Assembly (NCBI RefSeq): GCF_014646375.1
Contig: NZ_BMNI01000002.1
Coordinates: 124,001-188,000 of the forward strand
Source: Nocardioides phosphati
GTDB taxonomy: Bacteria; Actinomycetota; Actinomycetes; Propionibacteriales; Nocardioidaceae
DNA length: 64,000 nucleotides
Reading direction: 5' to 3'
The translations under genes and the position numbers were made by a program. Below the pieces are notes generated by a model, which was given only the letters and a program-made list of their open reading frames with translations, ran no database searches and was not told the DNA's origin. Shown here piece by piece: positions 51,129 to 60,400 of this stretch. How positions within the stretch are numbered: position 1 is the first letter of the stretch; the number at the start of each line of letters is the position of its first letter.

Positions 51129-51296
51129 ATGAAGGGATTCGCCACCCGCGACGAGCGCGGCGCGACCGCCGTGGAGTACGCCCTGATGGTCGCCCTGATC
51201 GCCACGGTGATCCTCGGCACGGTCGCCGCGATCGGCGGCGGCACGCACGGTCTCTTCACCCAGATCTGCGGTGCCGGCAGCCCCTTCGCCTGCTGA
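51129..51296 (+). CDS. second Flp-family pilin, 55 residues, with two Cys
   Basis: A 55-residue ORF starting MKGFATRDERGATAVEYALM, with the same cleavage motif RG-ATAVEY, the hydrophobic helix VALIATVILGTVAAIGGG, and a tail with Cys47 and Cys55 (TQICGAGSPFAC), the second being the last residue. AGGAGGAAAC lies before the ATG. It is separated from the first pilin by a terminator. The C-terminal pair of Cys could form a disulfide, a trait seen in minor or tip pilins, but that is inference. Confidence 0.88.
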   Translation: MKGFATRDERGATAVEYALMVALIATVILGTVAAIGGGTHGLFTQICGAGSPFAC

Positions 51297-51308
51297 GCCG
51301 AACGGGAC

Positions 51309-52592
51309 TCAGTCGCCGAGCCGGCCGGCCAGCGCGATCCGCTCGAGCACCGTCGGGTGGGACCCGAACCACCACTGCGACCACGCCGGAGGCGTCGGGT
51401 CCGCCAGGGACGTCACCGCCAGCGCACGCTGCATCCTCACGAAGGCCACCGGATCACCGGTGGCCTCCAGCGCGTCCACGTCCGCGCGCGTCTCGAGCTG
51501 GCGGCTGATGCCGTTCTGCACCGGAAGCACCAGCACCGCGCCCCACGCGCTCAGCGCCAGCAGCAGCGCGACCGCCCGCGGATCGCCGATGCCCGCGACA
51601 CCGGCCCGGCGGCGTACGGCGGGGGCGCCGAGGAGCAGCGCGAGCAGGCCGACACCGACGACCGTGCCACCCACGCCGAGCACTGTGCCCGTCTCGACGT
51701 CGCCGTGGTGGGCGTGCGCGAGCTCGTGGCCGACGACCGAGAGCACCTCGCGCCGGTCGAGCTCCTTCAGCAACGTGTCATAGAGGACCACCCGCCGGCT
51801 GTCACCGAAGCCGGAGACGTAGGCGTTGAGCGTGGTCGTCCGCCGCGACGCGTCCGCGACCAGCACCTCGTCGACGTGCACGTGCTCGCGGGCGGCGAAC
51901 TGCTGGATCCCCCGCTCGAGCGCAGCGTCGCGGAGCGGCTGGAAGTGGTTGTAGGCCGGCTCGACCAGCACCGGCCAGAGGTACGACGAGCCCACGACGA
52001 GCACGCTGCCCACCAGCGCCACGACGGCCGGCCACGCGCGTGGCAGGACGCGGGCGATCCCGATGACGACGAGCAGCGCCAGCGCCGAGATCGCGACGCC
52101 GTAGGCGAAGCCGACGCCCTGGTCGCGGAGCAGCCCGCCGAGCGACTGGTCGGTGAGGCCGACCCGCGTGCGCTGCTGCCACGCCAGGACGGCCACGGGC
52201 AGCGTGGCCAGCTGCCCGATGCCGGTCACGAGGAAGGTGAGCACGACGACCGTGGCCCACCACGGGAGGGCGAGCCTGCCCAGGAGTCGCGCGCCGCGCG
52301 TGGTGAAGCCGAGCCACGACGCCACCACCAGCGAGATCGCCAGCGAGCTCCACGAGATCAGCCGGCCGAGACGGGCCCAGGCCTCCGCGCGGTCGATCTC
52401 GCGCGGGCTGAGGACCCGGTCGACCGGCACGGGCGCGGGCCGGCCACCGGGCACGGGGTGCCAGGGCACGAGCACGGCGGCGAGCCAGCCGACCAGCAGC
52501 AGGCCGGCGACGACGAGCGCGAGGCCGACGGTGCGGTCGGTCAGCGCCCGCGGTGCGGCAGGGCTGCGATCCTGCGGAGGTCGTCCTGCCAT
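51309..52592 (-). CDS. M48-family membrane metalloprotease
   Basis: A 427-residue Ste24/HtpX-type protease: several transmembrane helices (about 22-45, 75-95, 110-135, 165-185, 190-210, 300-325), the zinc site VVGHELAHAHHGD (His289, Glu290, His293), and the downstream metal Glu in RQLETRADVDALEATG. It probably degrades misfolded or damaged membrane proteins or matures exported ones. Convergent with the second pilin gene (12-nt gap). The ATG at 52592 overlaps the upstream lipoprotein gene by 52 nt. Confidence 0.9.
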   Translation of the reverse strand: MAGRPPQDRSPAAPRALTDRTVGLALVVAGLLLVGWLAAVLVPWHPVPGGRPAPVPVDRVLSPREIDRAEAWARLGRLISWSSLAISLVVASWLGFTTRGARLLGRLALPWWATVVVLTFLVTGIGQLATLPVAVLAWQQRTRVGLTDQSLGGLLRDQGVGFAYGVAISALALLVVIGIARVLPRAWPAVVALVGSVLVVGSSYLWPVLVEPAYNHFQPLRDAALERGIQQFAAREHVHVDEVLVADASRRTTTLNAYVSGFGDSRRVVLYDTLLKELDRREVLSVVGHELAHAHHGDVETGTVLGVGGTVVGVGLLALLLGAPAVRRRAGVAGIGDPRAVALLLALSAWGAVLVLPVQNGISRQLETRADVDALEATGDPVAFVRMQRALAVTSLADPTPPAWSQWWFGSHPTVLERIALAGRLGD

Positions 52593-53719
52593 CTGCGGGT
52601 CAACTCCTCCTCGCCGAAGCCGTAGAGCGCGTGCAGCACGCCCCCGACGGGCTCGCCCGCCGCGGTCCGACGGTACAGCTCGAGCAAGGTGGCCTCGCCG
52701 CGCTCCGCAGCGAGCACCTCGCAGATCCGCCAGGCCGCCTCGTAGACCGCGCCCAGGTGCGACGCGTGGGCGTCGAACGCGGTCGCCGCCGGCAGCTCCT
52801 TCGGCACGCCCTCCTTGCGGACCTGGGCCCCGATCTGCCCGGCGGTGCGGGTCAGCGGCAGCGTGGTGTCACGCAGCGCCACGTGGTCGGCGTACCCCTC
52901 GAGGAGCCAGAGCGGCGACTTCGCGTGGACGGCGTCGGTCGCGAGGTGGGTGGTCTCGTGGGTCATCACGAGCTGTGCGCCGCTGGGTGACAGGCCGCCG
53001 AAGACCTGCGGGTTGACGAAGACGTGGACGGGTGTGCGCGGCCCGGCGTCCTTGCCGACGTAGGTCGTGACGGCCGCGATCGCGGCGTAGCGGCCCTCGT
53101 CGGCCCCGAGCTCGCGGTCCAGGCCGGCCGACGTCACGGGGATCTCGACGACCATCCGGACAGGGTGGCCGAGCACGGCACCCACCTCCGCTACCGCGCG
53201 GCGCGCGAGCGGAACGGTGCGGTCGACGATCGACGCGTCGGCGCCGGCCACCACCACCCCCGGCGTACGCCGCACGGCGAGGTGGCCGGAGAGCCAGAGG
53301 GGGTCGGGCCGGCTGCCGCCGCCGAAGCCGACGACGTGCGTCGCACCGTCGCGCTGCTCGAGGAGGACGGTCACCTCCGCGTGGGCGGAGGCGCGGTCGA
53401 ACCCGTCGACGCGCCACGCGACGTCGGCGACCGCGGCGAAGCGCCCGCGCGGCAGGGTCGCGGTGACCGCCGGGTCCTCGTCGACGAACCGGACCGCCTC
53501 GACGGTGACGCCCAGTGCCCGCGCGCCGGCCACGGCGTCGTCGACGGCGGGCTCCCCCGTGGTGCGGTGCTGCACCAGCGCCGAGCCGAGCTCGGCGACC
53601 GCCATGACCGCGGCCCCCTCGCGCAGCGTCGGAGGCGCCGACGGGGCGACGGGAGCCGGAGAACTGCAACCGGCCACCGCCGCCGCAACAGCGACGAGGG
53701 TGGCCGGTCTGAGGAGCAA
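52541..53719 (-). CDS. lipoprotein with a gluzincin-type metalloprotease domain
   Basis: A 392-residue exported protein: a signal sequence (residues 1-17) and lipobox AVAGC with Cys18, then a beta-rich region and a C-terminal helical domain with HETTHLAT (His254, Glu255, His258) and the third ligand Glu274 in WLLEGYADHV. This is the gluzincin arrangement, similar to MA-clan peptidases. The start is a rare TTG (53719), 3 nt after the stop of the NlpC/P60 gene. Peptidase activity is inferred from the metal motif. Confidence 0.82.
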   Translation of the reverse strand: MLLRPATLVAVAAAVAGCSSPAPVAPSAPPTLREGAAVMAVAELGSALVQHRTTGEPAVDDAVAGARALGVTVEAVRFVDEDPAVTATLPRGRFAAVADVAWRVDGFDRASAHAEVTVLLEQRDGATHVVGFGGGSRPDPLWLSGHLAVRRTPGVVVAGADASIVDRTVPLARRAVAEVGAVLGHPVRMVVEIPVTSAGLDRELGADEGRYAAIAAVTTYVGKDAGPRTPVHVFVNPQVFGGLSPSGAQLVMTHETTHLATDAVHAKSPLWLLEGYADHVALRDTTLPLTRTAGQIGAQVRKEGVPKELPAATAFDAHASHLGAVYEAAWRICEVLAAERGEATLLELYRRTAAGEPVGGVLHALYGFGEEELTRRWQDDLRRIAALPHRGR

Positions 53720-53722
53720 GGG

Positions 53723-54766
53723 TCAGCCCATGCGGCGGGCGCCGGTGATCGGCATCTCGTTGACCGAGGCGATCTGGACGTTGGCGCCCGTGTGCGGGGC
53801 GTGCACGATCTTGCCGCCGCCGATGTACATCGCGACGTGGCTGACGGGGCTGTAGTAGAAGACCAGGTCGCCCGGCTGCAGGTCGCTGACACTCACCGGG
53901 GTGCCCATGCCGGACTGCGCGCGCGAGGAGTGCGGCAGCGAGACGCCGGCCGCAGCCCAGGCCATCATCGTGAGGCCCGAGCAGTCGAACGCGTTGGGAC
54001 CGGCGGCGCCCCAGACGTAGGGGGCACCGATCTGGGCGAGGGCGTACTTCACCGCGAGGCCGGCGCGGCCGGAGGCCGGAACGTTGGGGATCGGGGCGTT
54101 CTCGCCCGCGTCGACGGCAGCGAGGTACTTCTTCATCTCGTCGGCCTTGAGGCCGTCGAGGACCTTCTTGGCCGCGGCGAGCTTCTCCTCGACCTCGGAC
54201 TTGTCCTTGGCGAGCCGCTTGGTCACACCGGCGAGCTCGGCGGTGCGCTCGGCCACGGCGTGGTGCCGGATGTCGAGGGCCTCCTTCGCGCGGTCGTAGG
54301 ACGCGAGGGTCTCCGACTGGACGTCGTTGTACGCGCTGAGCGTGTTGAGCTGGGTGAGGAAGCGACCCGGGTCGTCGGTGACGGCCATCTGGCCGGTGGC
54401 GGAGAGCGCCTGGCCTTCGTACTGCGCGGCGATGGCGCCGTCGACGGCCGACTCGACGCGGTCGACGACGGCCTTCTGCGCAGCCTCGTCGGCCTTGACC
54501 GAGGCGAGGTCCTGCCGGAGGTTGTCACGCAGGATGCGCGCGTCGTTGTAGCGCTCGGAAGCGACCTCGGCCTGGTGGTAGAGGCGGTCGACCTTGTGCT
54601 GCACGTCCTTGAGGGACGGCTTCGCGGACGCCGAGTTCATCGGAACGACCGCGACGGTCAGGGCAGCACAGGTGCCGGTCAGGGCAGTGACGAATCGCTT
54701 CTGGCCAGGGCGCACGAGAGCAGGGACTTCCTTTGCATGGACGAAGTCCGGCCGTGACTTCCCCAT
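53723..54766 (-). CDS. secreted NlpC/P60 peptidoglycan hydrolase (RipA-like)
   Basis: A 347-residue protein: signal peptide (about 24-48, FVTALTGTCAALTVAVVPMNSASA), a long alpha-helical coiled-coil region (about 50-215), and an NlpC/P60 domain (about 230-347) with Cys262 (AFDCSGLTMMAW), His310 (SPVSHVAMYIGGG) and His322. It cleaves peptide stems, with the coiled coil as an autoinhibitor or partner site in the RipA family. A minus-strand TAGCCT near 54800 may be the -10. It leads a run with two metalloprotease genes. Slot of Rv2190c. Confidence 0.93.
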   Translation of the reverse strand: MGKSRPDFVHAKEVPALVRPGQKRFVTALTGTCAALTVAVVPMNSASAKPSLKDVQHKVDRLYHQAEVASERYNDARILRDNLRQDLASVKADEAAQKAVVDRVESAVDGAIAAQYEGQALSATGQMAVTDDPGRFLTQLNTLSAYNDVQSETLASYDRAKEALDIRHHAVAERTAELAGVTKRLAKDKSEVEEKLAAAKKVLDGLKADEMKKYLAAVDAGENAPIPNVPASGRAGLAVKYALAQIGAPYVWGAAGPNAFDCSGLTMMAWAAAGVSLPHSSRAQSGMGTPVSVSDLQPGDLVFYYSPVSHVAMYIGGGKIVHAPHTGANVQIASVNEMPITGARRMG

Positions 54767-54800
54767 CGCGGACCGGACTCTGATCGGCCCTCAGGCTACG

Positions 54801-54816
54801 GGGCCTGCGGAGGCCC
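54801..54816 (-). terminator. short hairpin upstream of the NlpC/P60 gene
   Basis: GGGCCT and AGGCCC form a 6-bp stem with a 4-nt loop between the small Cys-rich gene and the NlpC/P60 gene. No T-run is present, so it is a weak terminator candidate. Confidence 0.35.
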
Positions 54817-54836
54817 GGCAAACCCGACACCCGCCG

Positions 54837-55043
54837 TCAGGCGGATTCGACGGTGGCCTGCGTCACGGGAGTCACCAGGCGCAACGGTGGCACCAGGCCG
54901 GAGCCGGCGAGCACGTCGAGGGCCCGTCGCTCGTCGTCGTCGAAGGAGAGCTCGGGCGGAGGGCCGAGCAGCACGGTCACCACACAGTCGTGGCACGCGA
55001 GTCCGCGCACCACGCAGGTGTCACAGTCGATGCGAGTGGTCAT
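54837..55043 (-). CDS. 68-residue Cys-rich conserved hypothetical protein
   Basis: A small protein MTTRIDCDTCVVRGLACHDCVV: four Cys as two CxxC pairs (Cys7, Cys10, Cys17, Cys20), then a polar tail with PPPELSFDDDERRALDVLAGSGLV and PPLRLVTPVTQAT. The pattern suggests a metal or Fe-S site. I chose the ATG at 55043; a start at 55142 would lie in the region before a 5-bp hairpin (CCTGC/GCAGG at 55045-55060). Frequent next to NlpC/P60 genes in actinobacteria as I recall; function unknown. Confidence 0.7.
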   Translation of the reverse strand: MTTRIDCDTCVVRGLACHDCVVTVLLGPPPELSFDDDERRALDVLAGSGLVPPLRLVTPVTQATVESA

Positions 55044-55142
55044 GCCTGCATCAGAGCAGGCACCACCGACACATCCCCGACGTACGCCGGGATGGGCCTC
55101 AGCCCGGCAGAGCCGAGCAAGCTCGGTCTGCGCTCGGCTCAA

Positions 55143-55391
55143 TCAGCCCTCGGTGCTCTCCACCGCGTTGCGGTCGACGAGCTCGATGGCGTCGTCGCGG
55201 CCGCACCAGCGGCAGCTGACGGTCTCGACGACCTCGGACTTGAGCTCGGTGTTCTCCACCGTGGCCTCGCCCTGGAGGTCGAAGTGCCAGAACTCCGTGG
55301 TCCGCCGCGTGCGCGTCACGTCGAAGCGCGTGAGGTTGCCACAGCCACCGCAGCGCCAGCGGTTGGTCGCGTCGGGGAGGGGTGCGGTCAC
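55143..55391 (-). CDS. 82-residue zinc-ribbon-like protein
   Basis: A small protein with two Cys pairs, WRCGGCGNLTRFDV at the start and VSCRWCGRDDAIELV near residue 60, the layout of a zinc ribbon, and basic RTRRTTEFWHFDLQ between. GTG start at 55391 with AGGAG 7 nt upstream. It is close to the Cys-rich gene at 54837-55043 on the same strand. Function unknown. Confidence 0.75.
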   Translation of the reverse strand: MTAPLPDATNRWRCGGCGNLTRFDVTRTRRTTEFWHFDLQGEATVENTELKSEVVETVSCRWCGRDDAIELVDRNAVESTEG

Positions 55392-55498
55392 GGTCTCGCT
55401 CCTGGTGTCGTGAAGGGGGATTGCGGGGACACCCTAGTCCGCACGTCGCCCCGCGCGGCTCCCGGGTCGTGTCGGTGGTCCCCCCTAGCGTCAGCCCC

Positions 55499-57274
55499 AT
55501 GAGCAGCACCTCCGTCCGTTCGCGCTGGGAGTCCCAGCGCAGCTTCGACGAGCTCGGGCGCCCGCTGCGCGACATCACCTTCTGCGTCGTCGACCTCGAG
55601 ACCACCGGCGGCTCGGCGGCCGCCGGTTCGATGATCACCGAGATCGGCGCGGTCAAGGTGCGCGGGGGCGAGGTGCTCGGCGAGTTCCAGACCCTGGTCA
55701 ACCCGCAGGCGCACATCCCGGCGTTCATCGCGGTGCTGACCGGCATCACCGACTCGATGGTCGCCACCGCCCCGCCGATCGAGTCGGCGCTGCCGGCGTT
55801 CCTCGAGTTCGCGGCGGGGTGCGTGCTGGTCGCCCACAACGCGCCGTTCGACATCGGCTTCCTGCAGCACTTCAACGCGCAGCAGGGGCGCGCCTGGCCG
55901 GCGTTCGAGGTGCTCGACACGGCGAGGCTCGCCCGTCGGGTGATCACCCGCGACGACGCGCCCAACTGCAAGCTCTCCTCACTGGCCCAGCTCTTCGGCG
56001 CCACCACCACGCCCAACCACCGGGCCCTTGCCGACGCTCGGGCCACCGTCGACGTCCTCCACGGCCTGATGGAGCGGCTCGGTGGTCTCGGCGTCCACAC
56101 CCTCGAGGAGCTGCAGACGTTCTCCTCGCGCGTCACCACCGCGCAGCGCAAGAAGCGCCACCTCGCCGAGGCGCTCCCCCACGCGCCGGGGGTCTACCTC
56201 TTCCGTGACGACCGCGCGCGCGTGCTCTACGTCGGCACGTCGAAGGACCTGCGCACCCGGGTCCGCTCCTACTTCACCGCCTCCGAGACCCGCACGCGGA
56301 TGGGCGAGATGGTCGGCATCGCCAGCGAGGTGCAGGGCATCGAGTGCGCCACCCCGCTCGAGGCCTCGGTCCGCGAGCTGCGCCTGATCGCGGAGCACAA
56401 GCCGCGTTACAACCGCCGTTCGCGCTTCCCGGAGAAGGTCCACTTCCTCAAGCTGACCCGCGAGCCCTGGCCCCGGCTCTCCCTCGTCAAGCAGGTGCTC
56501 GACGACGACGCCGACTACCTCGGGCCGTTCTCGTCGAAGAAGGTCGCGGAGCGCTCCCTCGCCGCGCTCCACGAGACGTTCCCGATCCGCCAGTGCAACG
56601 ACCGGCTGCCCAAGGTCCCGTCGAAGACGGCCTGCGTGCTCGCCGAGATGGCGCGCTGCCTCTCACCCTGCGACGGCTCCACCGGCCCGGAGGCCTACGC
56701 CGCGCTGGTCGTCCAGCTGCGTGAGTCGCTGCTGCGCAACCCCGACGAGGTGGTCGCCTCCATCAACGAGCGCATGGAGCGGCTGGTCGAGGACGAGCGC
56801 TTCGAGGAGGCGGCGGTCCACCGCGACCGGCTCGCCGGCTTCCTCCGGGCGGCGGCGCGCACCCAGCGGCTGGCGGCGCTGACGCGCTGCCCCGAGGTCG
56901 TCGCGGCCCGCCGCAACGACGGCGGGCTGTGGGAGGTGCACGTCGTGCGCTTCGGGCGTCTCGCCGCCGCGGGGCTGATCCCGCCCGGCGCCGACGCCCA
57001 CGCCTGGGTCGAGGGCCTGCGCGCGAGCGCCGAGACCGTCCGGCCCGGCCACGGCCCGACCCCGGCCGCGACCGCGGAGGAGTCCGAGCAGGTGCTGCGC
57101 TGGCTGGAGTCCGAGGGCATCCGGCTGATCGACGTCGAGGGCGAGTGGACCTGCCCGCTCGCCGGCGCCGGCCGGCACCTCGCGCTCCACGACGCGGTGC
57201 AGCGCTCCCGCGAGACGCTCGTGCCCTTCGACGAGCGTCGCGAGCTCACCGTGGTGCACCAGCCCGCGCGCTGA
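55499..57274 (+). CDS. DEDDh exonuclease fused to a UvrC-like GIY-YIG nuclease
   Basis: A 591-residue fusion. Residues about 25-190 form a DnaQ-like DEDDh 3'-5' exonuclease (VVDLETTGG with Asp32 and Glu34, HNAPFDIGFL, HRALADARATVD). Residues about 225-305 form a GIY-YIG domain (APGVYLFRDDRARVLYVGTS, LRTRVRSYF, the Glu of VRELRLIAEHKPRYN), and the following part resembles UvrC up to a UVR-like segment (INERMERLVEDERFEEAAVHRDRL). It probably acts in DNA repair. TAGCGT (55486-55491) is 7 nt before the ATG. Same fusion as Rv2191. Confidence 0.9.
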   Translation: MSSTSVRSRWESQRSFDELGRPLRDITFCVVDLETTGGSAAAGSMITEIGAVKVRGGEVLGEFQTLVNPQAHIPAFIAVLTGITDSMVATAPPIESALPAFLEFAAGCVLVAHNAPFDIGFLQHFNAQQGRAWPAFEVLDTARLARRVITRDDAPNCKLSSLAQLFGATTTPNHRALADARATVDVLHGLMERLGGLGVHTLEELQTFSSRVTTAQRKKRHLAEALPHAPGVYLFRDDRARVLYVGTSKDLRTRVRSYFTASETRTRMGEMVGIASEVQGIECATPLEASVRELRLIAEHKPRYNRRSRFPEKVHFLKLTREPWPRLSLVKQVLDDDADYLGPFSSKKVAERSLAALHETFPIRQCNDRLPKVPSKTACVLAEMARCLSPCDGSTGPEAYAALVVQLRESLLRNPDEVVASINERMERLVEDERFEEAAVHRDRLAGFLRAAARTQRLAALTRCPEVVAARRNDGGLWEVHVVRFGRLAAAGLIPPGADAHAWVEGLRASAETVRPGHGPTPAATAEESEQVLRWLESEGIRLIDVEGEWTCPLAGAGRHLALHDAVQRSRETLVPFDERRELTVVHQPAR

Positions 57275-57400
57275 CGCGCGGCCACTGTCGTCCGATCGGT
57301 CAGAGTTCGCTCTCCAGACGGGTGGTCTCGGCACCTTTCGCTTCCCAGTCCCGCAGCGCGGCCTAGCGTCGTCAGCACGAGTTCTTGGGAGGGGACCCAC

Positions 57401-60400
57401 ATGCGTGAGGGATCGCGCGCGCCCTGGCGGCGCGCCGGAAGGGCTGCGCTGGTCGCGCTGCTGCCGACTGCTGCCCTGGCGATGGCCTCGCCCGCCTCGG
57501 CGCTCGCCGCGCCCGGCTCGCTGGCACCGACCGCGGCCTCGACGCTCGACAACACACCGACCTTCGCGTGGGCCCGCGTCACGGGCGCCGCGCGCTACGA
57601 GGTGCAGGTCGACGACGACCCCGGCTTCGGCTCCCCCGCGCTCGCGGTGAGCACGACCAACAGCCGGCTGGCCAGCACGACCGTGCTTCCGTCCGGTGAC
57701 CTGGCGTGGCGGGTGCGTGCCGTCACCGCCGCCGGCTCGGCCTCGGCCTGGGCCACTGCCGCGATCCACATCGGCGCGGTCGGCGTCCCCGTGCCGCAGT
57801 CACCGGCCCCGGACGCGGTCCTCGACCCGCCGCAGGACGTTCCTCTGCTGAGCTGGTCCTCCGTCGCCGGCGCTGCGTCGTACACCGTGCAGGTGGACGA
57901 GACCGACGACTTCATCAGCCCGGTGGTCACCGCCACCACCAAGACCACGTCGTACGTCGCCGGGCCGCTGCCGAAGGGCGGCTACTTCTGGCGGGTGCGG
58001 GCCACCCGGGCGACCGGCGTCGAGTCCGCCTTCTCGGGCGTGTCCGGGTTCAGCGTCGGCGAGCTGCCGGCGGTCACCGGCACCTCGCCCGCCGACGACC
58101 CGAACGCGGAGGTGGAGGACGTCGTCCTCACGTGGGACCCCGTGGCCGGCTCGGCCTACTACGAGCTCCAGGTCTCGAGCGACCAGGACTTCAACACCCT
58201 CGTCGACCCGCACACGACCAACGTCAGCGCAACCACCCGGGTCTACGGCACCCACTACTCCCCGCCGGTGACCTACGACAACAACCAGTACTACTGGCGC
58301 GTGCGTGCCGTCGACACCAACGGCCAGCAGGCCCCGTGGTCCGACGTGCAGGCGCAGTTCAAGCGGGTCTGGAAGGACCGCGCGACGCCCGTCCACCCGC
58401 TGGGCGACGTCGCCGGCAGCCCGACGCACATCGACGGCGACCCGTACTTCCAGTGGACGCCGGTGCAGCACGCGACGGAGTACGAGCTGCAGCTCGGCAC
58501 CGACCCCGACTTCTCCCCCAACACGTACGCCGCCTGCCGGGTCGCCGGCACGACGTACACGCCCAACCAGTTCCAGATCAACCACGACACCGCCGGCGCG
58601 ACGCTGCAGGACGGCGACGACTGCCTCGTCGGCCCGGGCACCGTCTACTACTGGCGGGTCCGGCCGCTCGACCGCCCGTTCCCCGCCCCCGGCATCGAGG
58701 GCGTCTACAGCCAGACCCAGGCGTTCGTCTGGGACGACCAGGTGATCCCCGACAGCACCCACCTGACGCCGGCCGAGGGCGAGACGGTCGCCGTGCCGAC
58801 GCTGACGTGGACGCCGCAGCGCGACGCGGTGAGCTACAAGGTGACGCTGAAGAACCGCGTCGGCAGCACGCTGAAGTCGGTGACGACCTACGCCACGTCG
58901 TACACCCCGGCGTCCCTGACGACAGCACTGAAGGCGACCGACGGACCCTTCACCTGGTCGGTCCAGGCCGTGCCCGCCGGCAGCGCGCCGAGCGTGCTCG
59001 TGCACACCGGGAGCTTCACCGTCAGCAGCACGCTGCCGACCACCGGCGCCGCACCGCTGACCGCACTCGCCGGCGCCGACCCGAGCCTGCCGACCAACCG
59101 CGCACCGGCCCTCCGCTGGGAGCCGAGCCCCGCCGCCGCGACGTACGAGGTGCAGGTGGGTTCCCACGACGCGAACGTCGACCCGTCGCAGCACGTGTGG
59201 TTCGCAGCGACGAGCGGCTCCCTCTTCGGGACCCGCTCGGTCTACCCCGCACTGACCGACACCGGGACGCGCCTGCTCAGCCCCGGCTCCTACGACTGGC
59301 GCGTGCGCGCGTACGACGCCTCGGGGAACCTGGTCGGCACGGGTCCGGTCAACACGTTCCGGGTCGCCCAGCTCGCGGCGGCCACCGGCCAGCAGATCGC
59401 CCTCGACGGCACCACGCTCGACGCGGGCGAGGGCTGCTCGGAGCGGACCAGCGACGTCGCCGACCCCTGCGCCGACGTCCCCGCGACGCCCGTCTTCGAC
59501 TGGGAGCCGGTCGACGGCGCCGGCATGTACATCGTCTACGTCTCCGAGGACGAGGACTTCACCAACCTCACCGAGAGCCTCTCGCGCCTCGGCGCGACGT
59601 CCAACACCCGCTACACCCCGACGTACGCCGCCCTCCGCGAGGCACTGCCCGACAGCCAGGCCGGCGCGTCGTACTACTGGTACGTCCGGCCGTGCAAGAC
59701 GGCCTCGATCTGTGCTGCTTCGCCCGTCTCGACCGGGCTGGGCGTCACCAACAGCTTCCGCAAGCGCTCTCCCGCCGTCGTGCTCGAGCAGCCGGCGAAC
59801 GACACCGATCCCACCACCACCGACGTCGCCTCCCCCGAGGTCACCTTCAGCTGGCAGGACTACCGCGCCACGAACGCCGCGACGACGTGGGACCGGACCG
59901 GCGAGCAGGCCAACCAGTCGGCGATGCAGTACCGGATCCAGGTCGACGACGACCCGGGCTTCGCGAGCCCGCTCGACTCGCAGCTCGTCGACCAGCCGAC
60001 GTACACCGCCTGGTCGAAGACGTTCCCCGACGGCGAGCTCTACTGGCGGGTGCAGGCGGTCGACGCCGAGGGCAACGACCTGACCTGGTCGCCCACGCGC
60101 GAGCTCACCAAGAAGAGCCGGCCGCTGCAGCAGCTCAGCCCCGTCAACGGCGCGTCGGTCGCAGGCACGCCGCTCCTCTCCTGGGAGGCGGCGGCGTACA
60201 CCGGCAGCTACGAGCTCGAGGTCTATCGCAACGCGGACACCGCGGCGAGCTCGGTCAACCGCGTGCTCACCGTCACCACGCGGCAGCCCGCCTACGTGCC
60301 CACCGCGCCGCTCCCGGCGTCCACCGGCGCCTACGTCTGGCGCGTACGCCGCCACGACGCGACGACGGCGAAGTACCCCGGCCCGTGGTCGGCGTGGGGC

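Noticed and set aside
54767-54836. possible c-di-AMP (ydaO) riboswitch before the NlpC/P60 gene
   Set aside because: Such switches often precede these hydrolases in actinobacteria, but only about 70 nt are available and no ydaO-like conserved stems could be recognised.
57800-60355. 851-residue minus-strand frame opposite the FnIII-repeat protein
   Set aside because: Composition and lack of start signals mark it as a shadow.
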